Under the pieces are notes generated by a model. The model saw nothing but the letters and a program-made list of their open reading frames with translations. It did no database searches and had not been told where the DNA came from. A program made the position numbers and the translations under genes. Shown piece after piece: positions 11,058 to 22,839 of a stretch of DNA of 42,477 nucleotides. The stretch is from Psilocybe azurescens (lineage: Eukaryota; Basidiomycota; Agaricomycetes; Agaricales; Agrocybaceae): positions 1-42,477 of the forward strand of contig JAJIRX010000930.1 of NCBI GenBank assembly GCA_023853785.1, in the 5' to 3' direction. Every line of letters starts with the position of its first letter. Within the stretch, counting starts at the first letter, position 1.

Positions 11058-11907
11058 CTACGTCCTCTCCAGCGGCCTCAAACTCAATAACCGCACTGCA
11101 CACGCCAACACCTCCCGCACACATTCATACAAAAACATCTTCGCCTGAGCCTTCTCCCCGTCCTTCCCCCCCTTCACATTAACCACATCCCACACACTGC
11201 TGATCGCATGAGCCAGCCGAAACGCGAACGTTATCACACCTGACGGCTCCTGGGTCTTCATCGTGATTTTGATGACATCGGGATGGGTGCCCAGGAGGAA
11301 TGGGATGTCCTTAGCGTGTGTGTAGGATAAGAGGTGGGAGATGATAATAGAGGATGAGGGAGAAGGAGGATGAGGGACGGGTTTTTGTGGGATATGAATG
11401 CAAGGCAGACGTGGGCGCGTTGGAGGTAAGGCCTTAAGGCCAAGGGCCTGTGTCGCCTGCGAAGGGTTTCATGTGATCCCAGTCCAATGTGTAATTTCCG
11501 ATCCTGAATGAAACGAACCAAATTAGTCAATAACAAAACCAAAAAAAGGGGGAAAGGAAGATAAGAGGACAACGCGTGCAGACACGTACCTCTTCGCTTG
11601 ATCTTAACTCCCGTAATCCCAGTCTAAAGCGCCATCTCCTCCGAATTCGGCACAGTATCATACTTGTCCTCGTTCTTCATCATCTGCTCATGCATCACAT
11701 TCCCCGCCTCCTTGATGATGTCGTCCAAAAACACCACTGTCCTCCTCCTAGTGCTCATTCCTCGTAAGGACCGGCAGTTGATCTGCACGAGCGAGGACTT
11801 CCAGAGGAAGCTCGAGCACTTTGAAGAATTGGGAGAGATGCAGATCTTGTTGCGAGAAGAGAATGTATTGCTTGCAGCGCGTGATTGCGCTGCCAATGTC
11901 GCATGTC
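11058..11907 (-). pseudogene. Arginyl-tRNA synthetase fragment C (type 1, C-terminal half)
   Basis: C-terminal half of ArgRS. The minus-strand frame from 11896 contains the KMSKS-equivalent GMSTRRRTVVFLDDII (about 11742-11764 for its start) and AGNVMHEQMMKNEDKYDTVPN. Next come LEIGITGVKI-like and SFAGDTGP-like pieces, and the DALR anticodon-binding domain PSGVITFAFRLAHAISSVWD (about 11180-11240). It ends LSLRPLERT with a stop at 11058. At about 11908 it joins the 5' flanking sequence of a type 1 ArgRS (compare 1300-1310), so everything from the start codon to just before the KMSKS loop has been deleted. This is the best preserved anticodon-binding domain in the window. Confidence 0.85.
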
Positions 11908-13323
11908 AGGTTGTAAGTCGGCGTAGTATTGCGTGTAAACGAAAGTGCCTGAAGTGTAAAGCGCAGCAGAGAGATCTATTGGCTGCACGAGGAAAGAGCG
12001 GGAGAGAATTGAGAGGAGTGAAAGGACGGCCAAATTGAATCGACAAGGTTGTCTGCAACAATTTTTGTGAACGCGAATGACGTGTTGGGATCCATCACGT
12101 GCAACATCTCTTCGCCCCTTTTGGTGGCAAAACACACTCTTGAAGTCGGCGTAGCAGTAATGTTTCGTGCATTATGATGAAAACCATACATCAGACAGTG
12201 AGTGAATATGTCACTCCAGGGATAATGTCTTATTGGAAGACATATAGCACTAGAACCACGCCGCCGCTTACTCTATATGTACTCTGCATGAGCACACAAA
12301 TTAAACGGAGGGGAAGGACCCGGACCGTTTCGCGGAGCGCCAGAACTGGTAGTGCTTGCCTAAAGGTGCTCATTAGTCGGTCTACCATATCAGTGTTGAC
12401 ACAGCCCTACGCAGGACAGAAAATAGTAAAGTTGCTATCACGTTCACATTCATTGTCACTTTTCTCACACTTCGCTTTTGCGCGCACAAAGTCACTTTGC
12501 ATGTCAAAAGTGAGAAAAGATGACTTTGTTAACCACCAGTCGGGACAGTTGAGAAAATGCAAAGAATGCAGTCACGTCGCAATCTCGGGTAAATTCAGTG
12601 ACAACCGCATATGGTAGTGACTTTCCGACAAGCGAGCTGGATTCACAGGCATGTCCCTGACTCAACAAGTAAAGGGGTACTAGCATGTGTGCTAGCGGGG
12701 CTATGACCATCTATTGAGTCGTATACCATTTTAAACTGTGCGCACTTGACACGATAAGAGGATTCCATGGATTGGACGCGCTAACAACAACGCTCCCGCT
12801 TGCGGAGGTTTCAATACGACGGCCCGATCGCAGGCAAGTTAGACATAGAAGGGGGTGATTTTGCGGTGTCCAACCCAGTTTTGGGAATAGAATAACACCG
12901 CCTTCCGGTGCATTGCTTCCAACTGTCACTGTCATGGGAGTTGCACTTGTCTAGTACTAAAGCTGTACATGCGGACTCCGTCGGAAATACAGCACCGTTG
13001 TGTAGTCCGACTCTGTGATATACTGCGATAATGTACAGTGAGCGACATAGGTGAATGCCTTCTGCCTCGTCTTTCCGCAGTCCTAATGGTGTCAAGATTA
13101 TCAAGGCTATTGGGGTGAAGATTAAGAGCAATTTGAGACATGCACAGGATGTGATGACTATTAATAGCAGTATTTATATCCAGCACATTGCAGTGCACGT
13201 CGCAACGCTGTACCGCATGAACTGACTAGGTCACATACCCGTGTGAATTCACTTAAATTCTTTGCTGCTCCACGCCGTGGGCATCGTTAGCAACTGTTTC
13301 CTCCTTCACAAAGCCCTAGTACA
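11908..13323. promoter_or_regulatory. Conserved intergenic region, unit 2
   Basis: Counterpart of 1265-2660, starting with ArgRS 5' flank. It carries the AAAGTCAC dyad (12486-12529) and the segment agattaagagcaatttgaga upstream of the NACHT start. It has none of the transposons found in unit 3 and therefore serves as the empty site for both insertions there. No gene recognised; a plus-strand frame at 12174-12617 ends in CKECSHVAISGKF but is not kept in frame in sister copies. Confidence 0.5.
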
Positions 13324-16300
13324 ATGCCTAAAGACGAGAAATATTCCGCAATACGCTCGCATCGCACCCTCAACTCGGGTATGCAGCAGTTCCAAGGCGC
13401 AAGGAACGTCATGATTACTGGCGGGAGCTTTCGACAAGTAGAAGAGATTCACTACGACGGAGGAAGGGACGCAGGTGAGAGCCGGTAGACATCATATACT
13501 GAGCTTTTATACTGATTCTGAATCAATAGGACTGCACATTCTGGGGCAGCACATCGCAGCTGATGCCATGTATAACTCTGCCGAGCGTTTCCCTCCTGCG
13601 AAATGCCACCCTGGAACTCGCGAGAAAATAATCAGCGCTATACTCGGCTGGGTCAATGACCCTACTCCCAAGGAACGGGCGCTTTGGCTCAATGGACCAG
13701 CAGGAGCAGGAAAATCTGCTATCGCCCATTCAGTTGCCGTTCTTCTACAGGAGATCTCGGACGATAGCAAGTATGCCGGGAGCTTTTTCTTCGCAAAAGA
13801 CGCCATTGGACGCGGGGACGGGACCAAGCTATTCCCAACAATAGCCTATCAGCTCGCCCTTAAATTTCCATCCTTTCGTGCCCAAATTAACGCTGCTATG
13901 CTCGATAATCCCACTCTTCCGACAAAATCCATCGACGTCCAACTCCAATACCTCATCATAGAGCCATTACTACGTGTCAATGACTGGCCTGCGCATGACC
14001 CCACAGTCATTATCGACGGTTTGGACGAATGCGCCGGGTCAAAACGAATGCAGTCCGAAATTCTTTCACTCATTTCCAAGGCAATCATCGAGCACAATAT
14101 TCCCTACGATTTCTCATTGTTAGTCGCCCCGAGTACTGGATTTCGGATTCGTTCGAAATTGGATCTTTGGTACACGTTACAAAGCCGCTCTGTCTACGAG
14201 ACGATGAGGACGCAGATATGGATATTGAGAAGTATCTTCGAGAGGGTTTCAACAAAATTTACGAGGAAAATATTCAAATAATGTCTTCTACTCCGCGTCC
14301 TTGGCCTCCAGATCATATTATCAGGCGGTTTGTGTATAGAGCTTCAGGCCAGTACATTTATGCATCTACTGTCCTGGAATTTGTTGGCGCATCATCCAAT
14401 TTCTGTGACTCTCGAGAACAACTCCGGATATTGACGACGCCTGGACCACATTATGCATCCGCATTTTCAGATCTTGATAAACTGTACGCTACCATCCTGT
14501 CATCATATCCTCGTCCAAACACAATGAAACGTGTCCTTGGTGGTCTCTTGCTCGGATTCAGAAAAACCATTCAAGAAATGCTGGGAGTGGATTCGGGAGA
14601 AATTCAACTCGTGTTGAGGGCCTTAAGCTCCTTGATTAAAATATCCAAGGCGGAATATTCCGAAGAATTCCGTGTGCTGGAACCGATCTTTGGGGCTCCA
14701 TTGGTAGAGGCATCGATTTCGTTCAGTCACCTATCGTTCCACGAATTTCTCGAGGATGAGTCAAGGTCAGGAGGGTATGCAATTGATGAGAGCGCCGTTG
14801 TAACTGAGATTATCTGCGCCATAATCAAGCTCGGGGTGGATATTGTTGAGGATAATCCACGGGCCGAGCGGACTATAGAACGGTAAGCGCCTGAGCATTT
14901 TTGTGTTTGGAAAATATATAAGGACACTGATATACACATGTTCTGACAGTATCGGACTATCAACCTATCGTGACATGCTCAATAGACTTCTGGGTCTGTT
15001 GCCGCACGTCAGACTCGATCCGAGATCTATTCCAATGTATTAGAGGAACTTTATGAAAGCCTTCACAAAATCATTGCCTGCAAACCTTTGCATGTCGCCC
15101 AACCAAGTCATCTGTACTGGTTCACGACCTCTGTCTTGCATTTTCTTAACGACATGGAACTTATGCCGGCCTTGGACGATCAATATTGGCGTAAAAGCAC
15201 CGACACCTACTTCAGTCTCTCACAGACGTTCTCACCATTGCTCAAACAATTTCAGCACAGCAGATCATGGACCGATCACCCAAAACTCAGCAACCTTCGC
15301 ATACATCGAGTTATACAGTTCTTCCCCTCATTACGGCCGAGAGCATAGCACCAAGGATATTTCGGAGTTAATGAATATCAGTCTGGATACCATTATATCT
15401 GATCTCCAACACCTCCCCGATTTGGTATACTTTGATTTCCACCATAGTGACAGGGGCTATTTAGGCTATATACATGCAGGTCCTGTCTTTTCGGCCGTGC
15501 ATCACAAGGTCCAAGGCCAATGTCAGGAAAACCAACATATTGGAGCATGGGACCATCAGATAGTAAGTCTCAGTGCCGAGCACTTTACCAGGATATTACA
15601 CAGAAATGATAACCCATTATCGTTTGCACCTCCACGGGAGTTTGAGCGTACTGCCGAATGCTTCTTACGATACAGTCAAATTTCGGACATACACTCCAAA
15701 GAATACTTTGAAGATCCGAAGAAAATGCAAATATTCAACATCATAATGGATACATCTTTCTGGGATTCTTTACGTGACCATGTAGCCTCGGTTTATTTGG
15801 TGTTGGCAGCGTTGGGCTGGTTTGACAGGCAAATGGTGAGTGCCAATATCATCATATTACGGTCACTAATTTACCGCTGCCATCCAAATACCAGACAGAA
15901 CCCAGCAAAGACATTATCAAAGATCACGATAGTCGCCTTCCTCGAAAAATGTTATATGTTGCCAAACGAATATTCGAAATCGGCTACTTGCGATACTTCA
16001 CAGACCCCTATTACTCTAATCTTTGGATGATCAGTGATAGAGACGAAATTCCGTCTGTATCATTACATATAACACCTCCACTCCATGACAGACCCTACTC
16101 CATCGTTGAGGAGAGAGATCTGTATCGATGGGAGCTTCCGATTGCTGATATTGATGCTTTCTTCTTACACAGAATGGATAACTGGGTTCCACGAGCAAGT
16201 GTTTGCGAGAGGGAAGTTCTGTCATCAGCCCTTACGACTGGTATCCTCATCTATCCGCATTCCTTCTCACCATGCTCGTAAAAATCAATACGCTGCGCTC

Positions 16301-16680
16301 AACGCCAATTTCGAAGAAGACTGGGAACTAATCACGAAGAAATTTTTTCTACCGTTTATCAAGTGTCTGCCTTATGCGATTCCAACACAGCAGAACTTGA
16401 ATGCACTACGTGCACTGCATTACCTGTGTCCCAAGATACATCCTCGCCATCAATGGAGACCGCCGTTTGGGTTCTGCTCTCTAGCTATAGATTTCTTGAA
16501 GGTAAGTTAGAAGGGTAACTCTACAATTTTATTGTACTCATTTTTATCGTACAGAAATACGACCGCTCTTCCCTGTCATCCCCAGAGTTTGACTCATTAA
16601 AAGACTGGCTGTTGCGGCTTAGAACTCGGGAATCTAGGAGGATATTGCGGGGCGAAATCCGATCTAAAACACGTATATGA
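13324..16680 (+). pseudogene. NACHT-domain NTPase (nwd2-like), copy 2
   Basis: The least damaged N-terminal half of the array. Exon 1 is 13324-13474 (MPKDEKYSAIRSH, GARNVMITGGSFRQVE). Introns are 13475-13529, 14883-14949, 15836-15894 and 16502-16554; the stop is 16678-16680. P-loop GPAGAGKSAI 13694-13723; Walker B VIIDGLDEC 14006-14032. The frame is open from exon 2 to the C run at 14102-14104, where one base is missing relative to copy 3. A second long frame overlaps there and then runs uninterrupted through SSTPRPWPPDHIIRRFVY to the intron 2 donor. Later lesions: one base missing near 15030, near 15190 and in an A run near 15280, then an extra A and a 2-nt loss near 16175-16215. So the NACHT half has a single frame interruption, while the C-terminal half is clearly decayed. 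Confidence 0.9.
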
Positions 16681-17814
16681 TTTTCACGATGTTTATACGA
16701 CGGATGAAGGCGAATCATAATTAAAAACAATTGACTCCGACCAAGTCAAGGCACTCTGATGAAAGAAGGGAACGGAAGCATTTAGTGGATCCTGTCAAGA
16801 GTATGAGCGTTAATTGTAGTACAAGTTGGGGTGTGCGCGAGGTCGTGCTTGCGTAGTTGGAACGCGCCGGTACAGCTTGTAGAAAAGAGTAGATGTAGCT
16901 TCAAATGTGAATAAAGAACGCCACTCCTCCAGCCGTTAAAAATATGGTCGCCTGACTCACCTCGAGAGTCGACACTCCAAGCGACTCGAATATCGAAAGC
17001 AAGTGAGGCGATGAGAGGCGGGGTATCGAGCTCTGCGTAGCGTAACACATACTGTATGCTTATGAGAACGGCGGTTATATATATACGGAAAAGGAGCAAT
17101 ACAAAGAAGCGAAGAGGTCGTCATATTGGACCGACGTAAGGACCGAAATACTATGTGGTGAGAGGGAGGCTTCTGCGAACAAGAGGAAGGCTGTTGATAG
17201 GAACTGAAATTGAAACCGAGAGTGCAAGCGGAGGCTCCGGAGAGGGAGAGACGGGGACAGCTCGGACCTTGATTGAAAATGGGAGTCGTACAATCACACT
17301 TCATTCAAGGGCACATGGTCTCTTGTTATACAGTGTTGTCTATAGGTCAACATGGTTTTGCGTTGCTAAAATAATAGACCCGATGCCAAGTCCAGAGCGT
17401 GCGCTGGGTAGTGGCGGGCGGGCCTTTGAAAGAAATGTGGATGTATACATAGATCGGGATGTCGGTGTATATGCGATTAGTGGAATGATGTTACGGCTAA
17501 CGATAGCCTGAGGGATGGGGTTGTACGCGAGCGGGAAAGAAAGTGGGGATACATCGATGCGATGCCTGTGCCGGTTAACATCAAGATGGTCATCTCGGAG
17601 GCCTACGAGCAGTGACAATGAGCAGCCTGTGCGCTTGAGTATAGCAGAAGGATGCAACTAGATTACACAATAAGGGTGTTCATAGGTGGTGAAGCTCACA
17701 TTCAAATGTGATCCCAGAACAATACCATCTTACGACCTGGAAATTGGATGATCGGATTAACGCTCAAGCCTTGAACACTAGAGACCATCTCCAGACCTAG
17801 AAAGGCGTACCGGT
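16681..17814. repeat. Spacer between NACHT 3' end and ArgRS 3' end, unit 2
   Basis: Closely similar to 6027-7144, including the minus-strand hydrophobic frame from 17099 and the terminal segment around 17700-17760. No recognised gene. Confidence 0.6.
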
Positions 17815-19390
17815 CTACATCCTCTCCAGCGGCTGCAAACCCAATAGACTTATCACACGGCGCCGCCCAATACCTCCCTCGCACACTGAAAAAAATCATC
17901 TTCGCTGCGTCCTCTACTCATCCTCCTCCCCATTACATCAACCGCATCCCACGCACTGCTGATTGCATGCGCCAGTCTAAACGCAAGAGTCACAATGCTA
18001 CTTGGCTTCTGGTTCTTCATAGCAATCTTCATGACGTCCGGGTATGTCGCCAGGAGGAACGCAATACTGCATATACGCGTGTAGGACAGTCGGAGTGCGT
18101 ATGGGGGTAGGGCTGTTAGTTTTGTGATTAAACACTTTGTTTCTAATGTTCTACACTTGATATTTGGACTTGTACAAATGGACACTTAGTTAGAATTCGC
18201 TCTTTTGGTGTTTTTGCACACTGTTCTGTTAATAACTTTTTGTAGAGTAAAGTTATTCAAATTCTGATCACTGATCCGGAATCTCCTCGTTGAGACGGTT
18301 CCGGTGATATATAATTGTTCACGTAATTATAGGTTTGGTGTTTTGACGCAATATTGTGGACACCTATAGTCACGCCGCCATTTTTAGACACTTAGCCATG
18401 TAAAAGACCAGTATTCCTACTATGTCTGAGGAAACAAAGACACTAGAACAAGATTTGGAGTCTACAGAAGCAATTTACTATTTTCACTCATACTTGTCAT
18501 TGTTGCGCATTTGAGATTTGACTCTATTGTTACTCATCAGTATAGCTACTGATTTGTGCATTATTGTCTATTTCTAACAAGGGCCAGTGTCGCCTTTGAA
18601 AGATTTCACGCAGACCCATTTGAATGTGTATTTGCTAATTCTGGATTGAATAAATTTACGAACGTTAGCATGATGAAAAGAAATGGGAAAAAGCCAACGT
18701 ACCTCCATATCGTGGCTCTTCACCTGCATAATCCCAGTCACAGCGCCGTCTGCTCTAGATCCACCACCGCTTTATACTTCTCCTCATTCTTCAATGTCTG
18801 CGCATGCATCGCGTTCCCTGCATCCTTGATAATATCAATCACATCCAGGAACACCGCTGTGCCCTTCGTTATACTCATTCCCTGCACGGGCCCGTGTTGA
18901 TGTGCACGAGTGAGGATGCTAAGGGGAAGTCCGTTGGTTCGAGAATGAATTTCGTGAGATGGAAGTCATGTTGGGAGGATACAACGTATATGGCTGTCGA
19001 ATTTGTATTTCTCGTAGCGCTCGATCGCACCAACGATGGTCGCGTATCATGTAGATGGATGTTGCATCTCGTATCCAACCTATTCTTCCGATTGGAGCTG
19101 TGCAGTGTGGGTGTGATTTAAGTGTCTTTACTTGTATGAATACATCGGAGAGTAGGGAAGACGTACGATTACGATGACTTCAGCTGCTGTCTCTTTGAAC
19201 TTCCTAGGGGTTGGAACTGGGGAGTGCAACCGTAAAGTCCTCTCTCCTCTTCACATAGTTGACGACTACCCTAGCCTAGGCGGCAGCACATTCAAGATGA
19301 TCTGGCCGGTAGATATCCGGAATGAGTCCAAGACAGATTTAGAGGGATCCGTGGCCGAGACAGCAGGCAGTAGGGTCTAGATGACGCCAT
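17815..19390 (-). pseudogene. Arginyl-tRNA synthetase fragment D (type 2, with solo LTR)
   Basis: From ATG 19390 the N-terminus MASS is followed by a frameshift, with the same N-terminal exon as fragment B. After the shared internal deletion come catalytic pieces: ERYEKYKFD-like (about 19000-19030), IYVVSSQHDFHLTKF, ASSLVHINTGP (near 18900) and GMSITKGTAVFLD (KMSKS equivalent, about 18855-18895), then GDTGP near 18585. The DALR domain with LLATYPDVMKIAMKNQ and LAFRLAHAISSAWDAVDV (about 17930-18060) precedes the end LSLQPLERM and stop at 17815. A 466-bp solo LTR interrupts it between the GDTGP exon and the DALR exon. Several frame changes. Confidence 0.85.
18114..18579. mobile_element. Solo LTR (466 bp) with 5-bp TSD
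   Basis: Sequence absent from the homologous site in ArgRS fragment B (near 7505). It begins TGTTAG and ends CTAACA, the TG...CA inverted termini typical of LTRs. It is flanked by the direct repeat AGGGC at 18109-18113 and 18580-18584. No long open frame inside. An AT-rich tatataat lies near the middle (about 18308). This fits an LTR left after recombination between the two LTRs of a retrotransposon; copia or gypsy origin cannot be decided here. Confidence 0.85.
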
Positions 19391-19624
19391 GGTGTGAGTG
19401 AGTGAAAGAGGAAGAGGGAGGAATGTTCCGCGGTTTTATTGTAAAGAAGAGAAAGGAATGGGGGAGAAAAGAAAAGCGAAGAGGAAGAACAGTTGAGTGA
19501 TCGAGATCAAAGAACCACGAACGGTAAGTGATCGAATGATGAAGAAGGGAAGTCCCCCCCAAAAAGAGAAAATGAAAGAAATAAGGCGCATACATCCCAC
19601 ATAGGACATACCGAAATGAAAAAA
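19391..19624. other. Spacer between ArgRS D and AEC D
   Basis: Counterpart of 8308-8781 but shorter. It contains a run of eight C (near 19554) where the third unit has six (near 35355). No gene seen. Confidence 0.45.
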
Positions 19625-21388
19625 GGAACCTCAAACATGGCATACCAATCGCTCTTCGTTGCAGGGACAATCGGCGGAGTGAGCAGCATGTGCACCAAGA
19701 TTGCGAGCAGCACCATCCTCGGCTCGCCCGGCTTCTCACTCCCGCCCTGCCCATCTTCTGTTCCTTTGCCACTATCCTACGTTTTCCTATTTAAATATGT
19801 CCCGAAGCAGAATATATCCTTGACGCTCTGTATATACCTCCTATAACTCCCACTTCCTCTTCTTCCTCTCACCCTCCTTCCCTCCGCCTAGCCTCCCTCC
19901 GCCTCTCCTCCCCACCCCAAAAATACACAACTAGCGTCACCGGCACTACACAGTTCCCAAACACCCCTACCACCTCATTCACAGGCCTTAACGTGCTATT
20001 ATGCTCCAACGCATATTGGAGCGGGGGTATCAAGGTAATGATGAGCAAGACCAGGATGGGACGGCATAGAGTGAGACTGTTCGGAATGCATGGTTCGAGA
20101 GGAGCAGCGTGTGTAGGGATGGGCTGGGCGGAGAGTGGAAAGAGAGGAAAGAAGGGAGGAAAGGAGGGAGGAGTGCGTACTGGGAGGGTGCGGTATGGAT
20201 GGGTAGGCGCTGTTCTCAAGGTCAGAGATTTCATTGAGGTTGCGCTCGACTTCATTTGTATCCCCTCATCCTCACTATCACTTGTCTCCCCGTCCCTCGT
20301 ACACCTCCAGCACCTCGCGGCTCACCAGCCCCAGCCCCAGCAGTGGAAGCACCAACGGCCCCCGCCGGCAAAACCGCGCGGCACTCATTTGGACTGTACT
20401 GGAACGAGTTGTAGAACGTTGTGCTACGCCTGCCAGGCAGCAAGGGACGTCTACTGCTGTTTCCGGACCCTGCTTCTGTACCGTGCCCTTGTGCCTTGTC
20501 TCTGTTCCGTTTGCAATTGGGGCCTTTTACGTTCCACGCGGATGTCATGAACAATGGCGTAGCACCCAGAGCACCAGGGCCTCCCGAGGACGCTGGTGAA
20601 GCGAAGCGACGAAGGCGCAGAGGACGTGGGCGACTCAGCGAACAGGCCCACCACCCTCTTCATTGACGCCTACGTCGAGCTCAATGCGTGCATCCTTAAA
20701 TCTTGTTCATTCCCATCTTCCTCCTGTTCGTCGTCATCGGCGAAGTCCAAGGGGAGCGGCGTGCCTTCACCCCCAGCGTTGCGATCTGTGTCGAGTCCGA
20801 AGATGTACGTAAACGGCATGGTTGCGGATGAGAGGACGGGTAGTGCGAGGATGATGTCTGCCCGCGAGAGGAGGCTTACATCGTTGCTGTGTGTGACCTG
20901 TGAGAGGTGGTTAGCGGGATGTATGCGGGTGGGCAAGGGTACAGAGACGGCGATGGTCATGGGGGTATAGGTGAGAGGGATAGGGTGCATATGAAAGGAG
21001 TGAGACATAGCATAAAACGAAAGCAAAAGCCAAATACCACCATTCCAAGCATACTGAACATCATCAAATATGACATAGCATTCGTGTTATTGTATGGAGC
21101 CCCACGCGAGGTTGGACACTGAGACGACGAAGCTCGGCATCAGCGCGATGGCAAGTGCGTTGGAGTTCATGCATATAGTGGGGGCCATTATGAAGTTCCT
21201 GACTGTGTAACTGTGTGAGAGTGAGTTGGGGTCAACTAAGTGCGGAGGGACGAGAGAGAGACAAGGGCAAGCAAGGTAGGATGCGGTGGGGAGTATTCAA
21301 AGCGCTTGTGAATGGGAGAGCAAGGAAACGACAGGATGAAACGCGAAGAGAAACGCGAATCGTGGAAAAGGATAACGAACAGGGAAAA
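19625..21388 (-). pseudogene. Auxin-efflux-carrier family transporter, copy D (truncated)
   Basis: AEC-family membrane transporter remnant. Conserved minus-strand pieces: IMAPTICMNSNALAIALM (about 21125-21195), FVVSVSNLAWG, a hydrophilic loop with TPLPLDFADDDEQEED (about 20710-20760), LQYALEHNSTLRPVNEVVG and GNCVVPVTLVVYFWGG (about 19910-20030), and MVLLAILVHMLLTPPIVPAT ... KSDWYAMFE (19625-19720). The 5' end is cut at about 21388, where it joins the broken catalytic domain of ArgRS fragment E. The N-terminal exons seen in copy F are absent. Frame changes separate the pieces. Confidence 0.72.
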
Positions 21389-21394
21389 TGAAGC

Positions 21395-22839
21395 TTGTCC
21401 TCGTGCTCATGCATCACGTTCCCCACCTGCTTAATGATCTTGTCCAAAAACACCACCGCCATTTTCCTCATGCTCATTCCTTGTAAGAGCCAGTAGGTGA
21501 TGTGCATGAGCGAGGACGCCCAGGGGGAGCTCGAGCACTACAAAGAATTGGGAGAGAAGCAGGTCTTGTTGCAAGATAACGACGTAATTCATTTTATCAA
21601 ATTTATATTTCTCGTAGCGCGTAATTGCGCAGCCGATGTTGCGTGTCAGGTATACCAACGTTCTGTCTGTGATGAAGTTTGAATGAAGGAACAGGAAGAG
21701 AGAGAGAAAAAATAAAGAAATGGAACGTACCCTTCTTACGAACAACGGCTTGCCCGGCCTCCACTTCTCCAACTCCACCAGCTTCACACCATCCGACTCC
21801 AAAATCAAACTCATTCTATCCGACTTCTCCAGCGCCCCATCCATTGCCTCATTCCCCACCTCGCCTCCCCCCCCGTATACACATCAAACTTCACATTCAG
21901 CCTCTCATACTCCTTCTCATACTCCCGCACGCTCATCTCTCTCCACATGCGCTAGTTGCGAGGGCACCTTGGTCTCCGTCTTCCATGCGCTTGAACCGGT
22001 TCGAGGCGGAGGCCTTGACGGCCGGGTCGGTGGATGCGTCTTTGTTAATGGTAGCGTAGATGTCAAAAGGTGCTTGATGACGTCATTTTCGAGCCCGGCT
22101 TGTGAGCCGTATTTTTGAAGCCTGTGGCGATTAGGCCAAAACTAGGAGGGAGGACGGCAGATGTCAGTGGAATATTCGGGATTGGAATGGAAGACGCATG
22201 AAATGGAGAGGAATAAGAGAGGAACAGAATAGAAGCGAAAAGAGATTGGATGAAAAACAAAAACAAAAGGCGAAGAAGTGAAGAAAGAATCTTACCTGCA
22301 TACCCCAATCGCCTAGATAATTCATTCAGATCACCTCCTACCCACAAGCCTGACACAAACTAGCCAAAAACGCGCTGATGATCGTGGTTCCGCAAATGCC
22401 CAACATAGAACAACTGGGCGGATGTTTGGCGACCAGTACTCGATGACGACATTCTAACCATTGACCGAGTCGTTCGCTAGCCATACTTGGGCAGACCAGA
22501 GGGCACGTTGCATGTGGGGTGTCGATCTGGGTGAGAACTTGTTGTGTTCACGCGTAGTGGAGGATGGACTTGTCGAGCACGACGGACTCAATTCACTTGT
22601 CCGGTTGGAACTGTGAGCAGCAAGGTTCAGTCTTTTAGTAGTACAAAATGTAAAAATAATAACCACGTATGTGTTTGATGACTTCAGCCGCTGTCTCTTG
22701 CAGCTCCCCAGGGATCCTGAACTGTGAGCGGCAGCACATTCGAAAGTTTTTGCGCGATAGCTATCCGAATCGATTTCAGGACACACTTAGACGGATCCGT
22801 ACCTGAGACAGCGGGAAGTGGGGGCATGGATGACGCCAT
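21395..22839 (-). pseudogene. Arginyl-tRNA synthetase fragment E (type 1, C-terminus lost)
   Basis: From ATG 22839 (MASSMPPLPAVSGTDPSK) to the KMSKS-side region. It has the same N-terminal deletion after VLPLTVQ as fragment A, then the region with the damaged HIGH motif. A later frame (from 21859) reads AMDGALEKSDRMSLI, KLVELEKW and, past an intron, LVYLTRNIGCAITRYEKYKF, QQDLLLSQFF and GMSMRKMAVVFLDKI. It ends within VMHEHEDK at about 21395, fused to AEC copy D. GDTGP and the DALR anticodon-binding domain are therefore missing, the opposite of fragment C. Compared with fragment A it differs by few substitutions and small indels. Confidence 0.85.

Larger units (their letters stand above)
2661..13323. 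repeat. Tandem segmental duplication unit 1
   Basis: Unit NACHT(+) - spacer - ArgRS type 2(-) - AEC(-) - ArgRS type 1(-) - intergenic, 10,663 nt from one NACHT ATG to the next. The same order recurs from 13324 and, in reduced form, from 27307. Boundaries are set at NACHT starts for convenience; the true duplication endpoints are unknown. Confidence 0.85.

Noticed and set aside
12174..12617. 147-codon plus-strand frame ending in a CxxC-containing CKECSHVAISGKF
   Set aside because: Considered as a zinc finger, but the frame is broken in the sister copies (1571-2030, 23100-23450) and only two cysteines are present.
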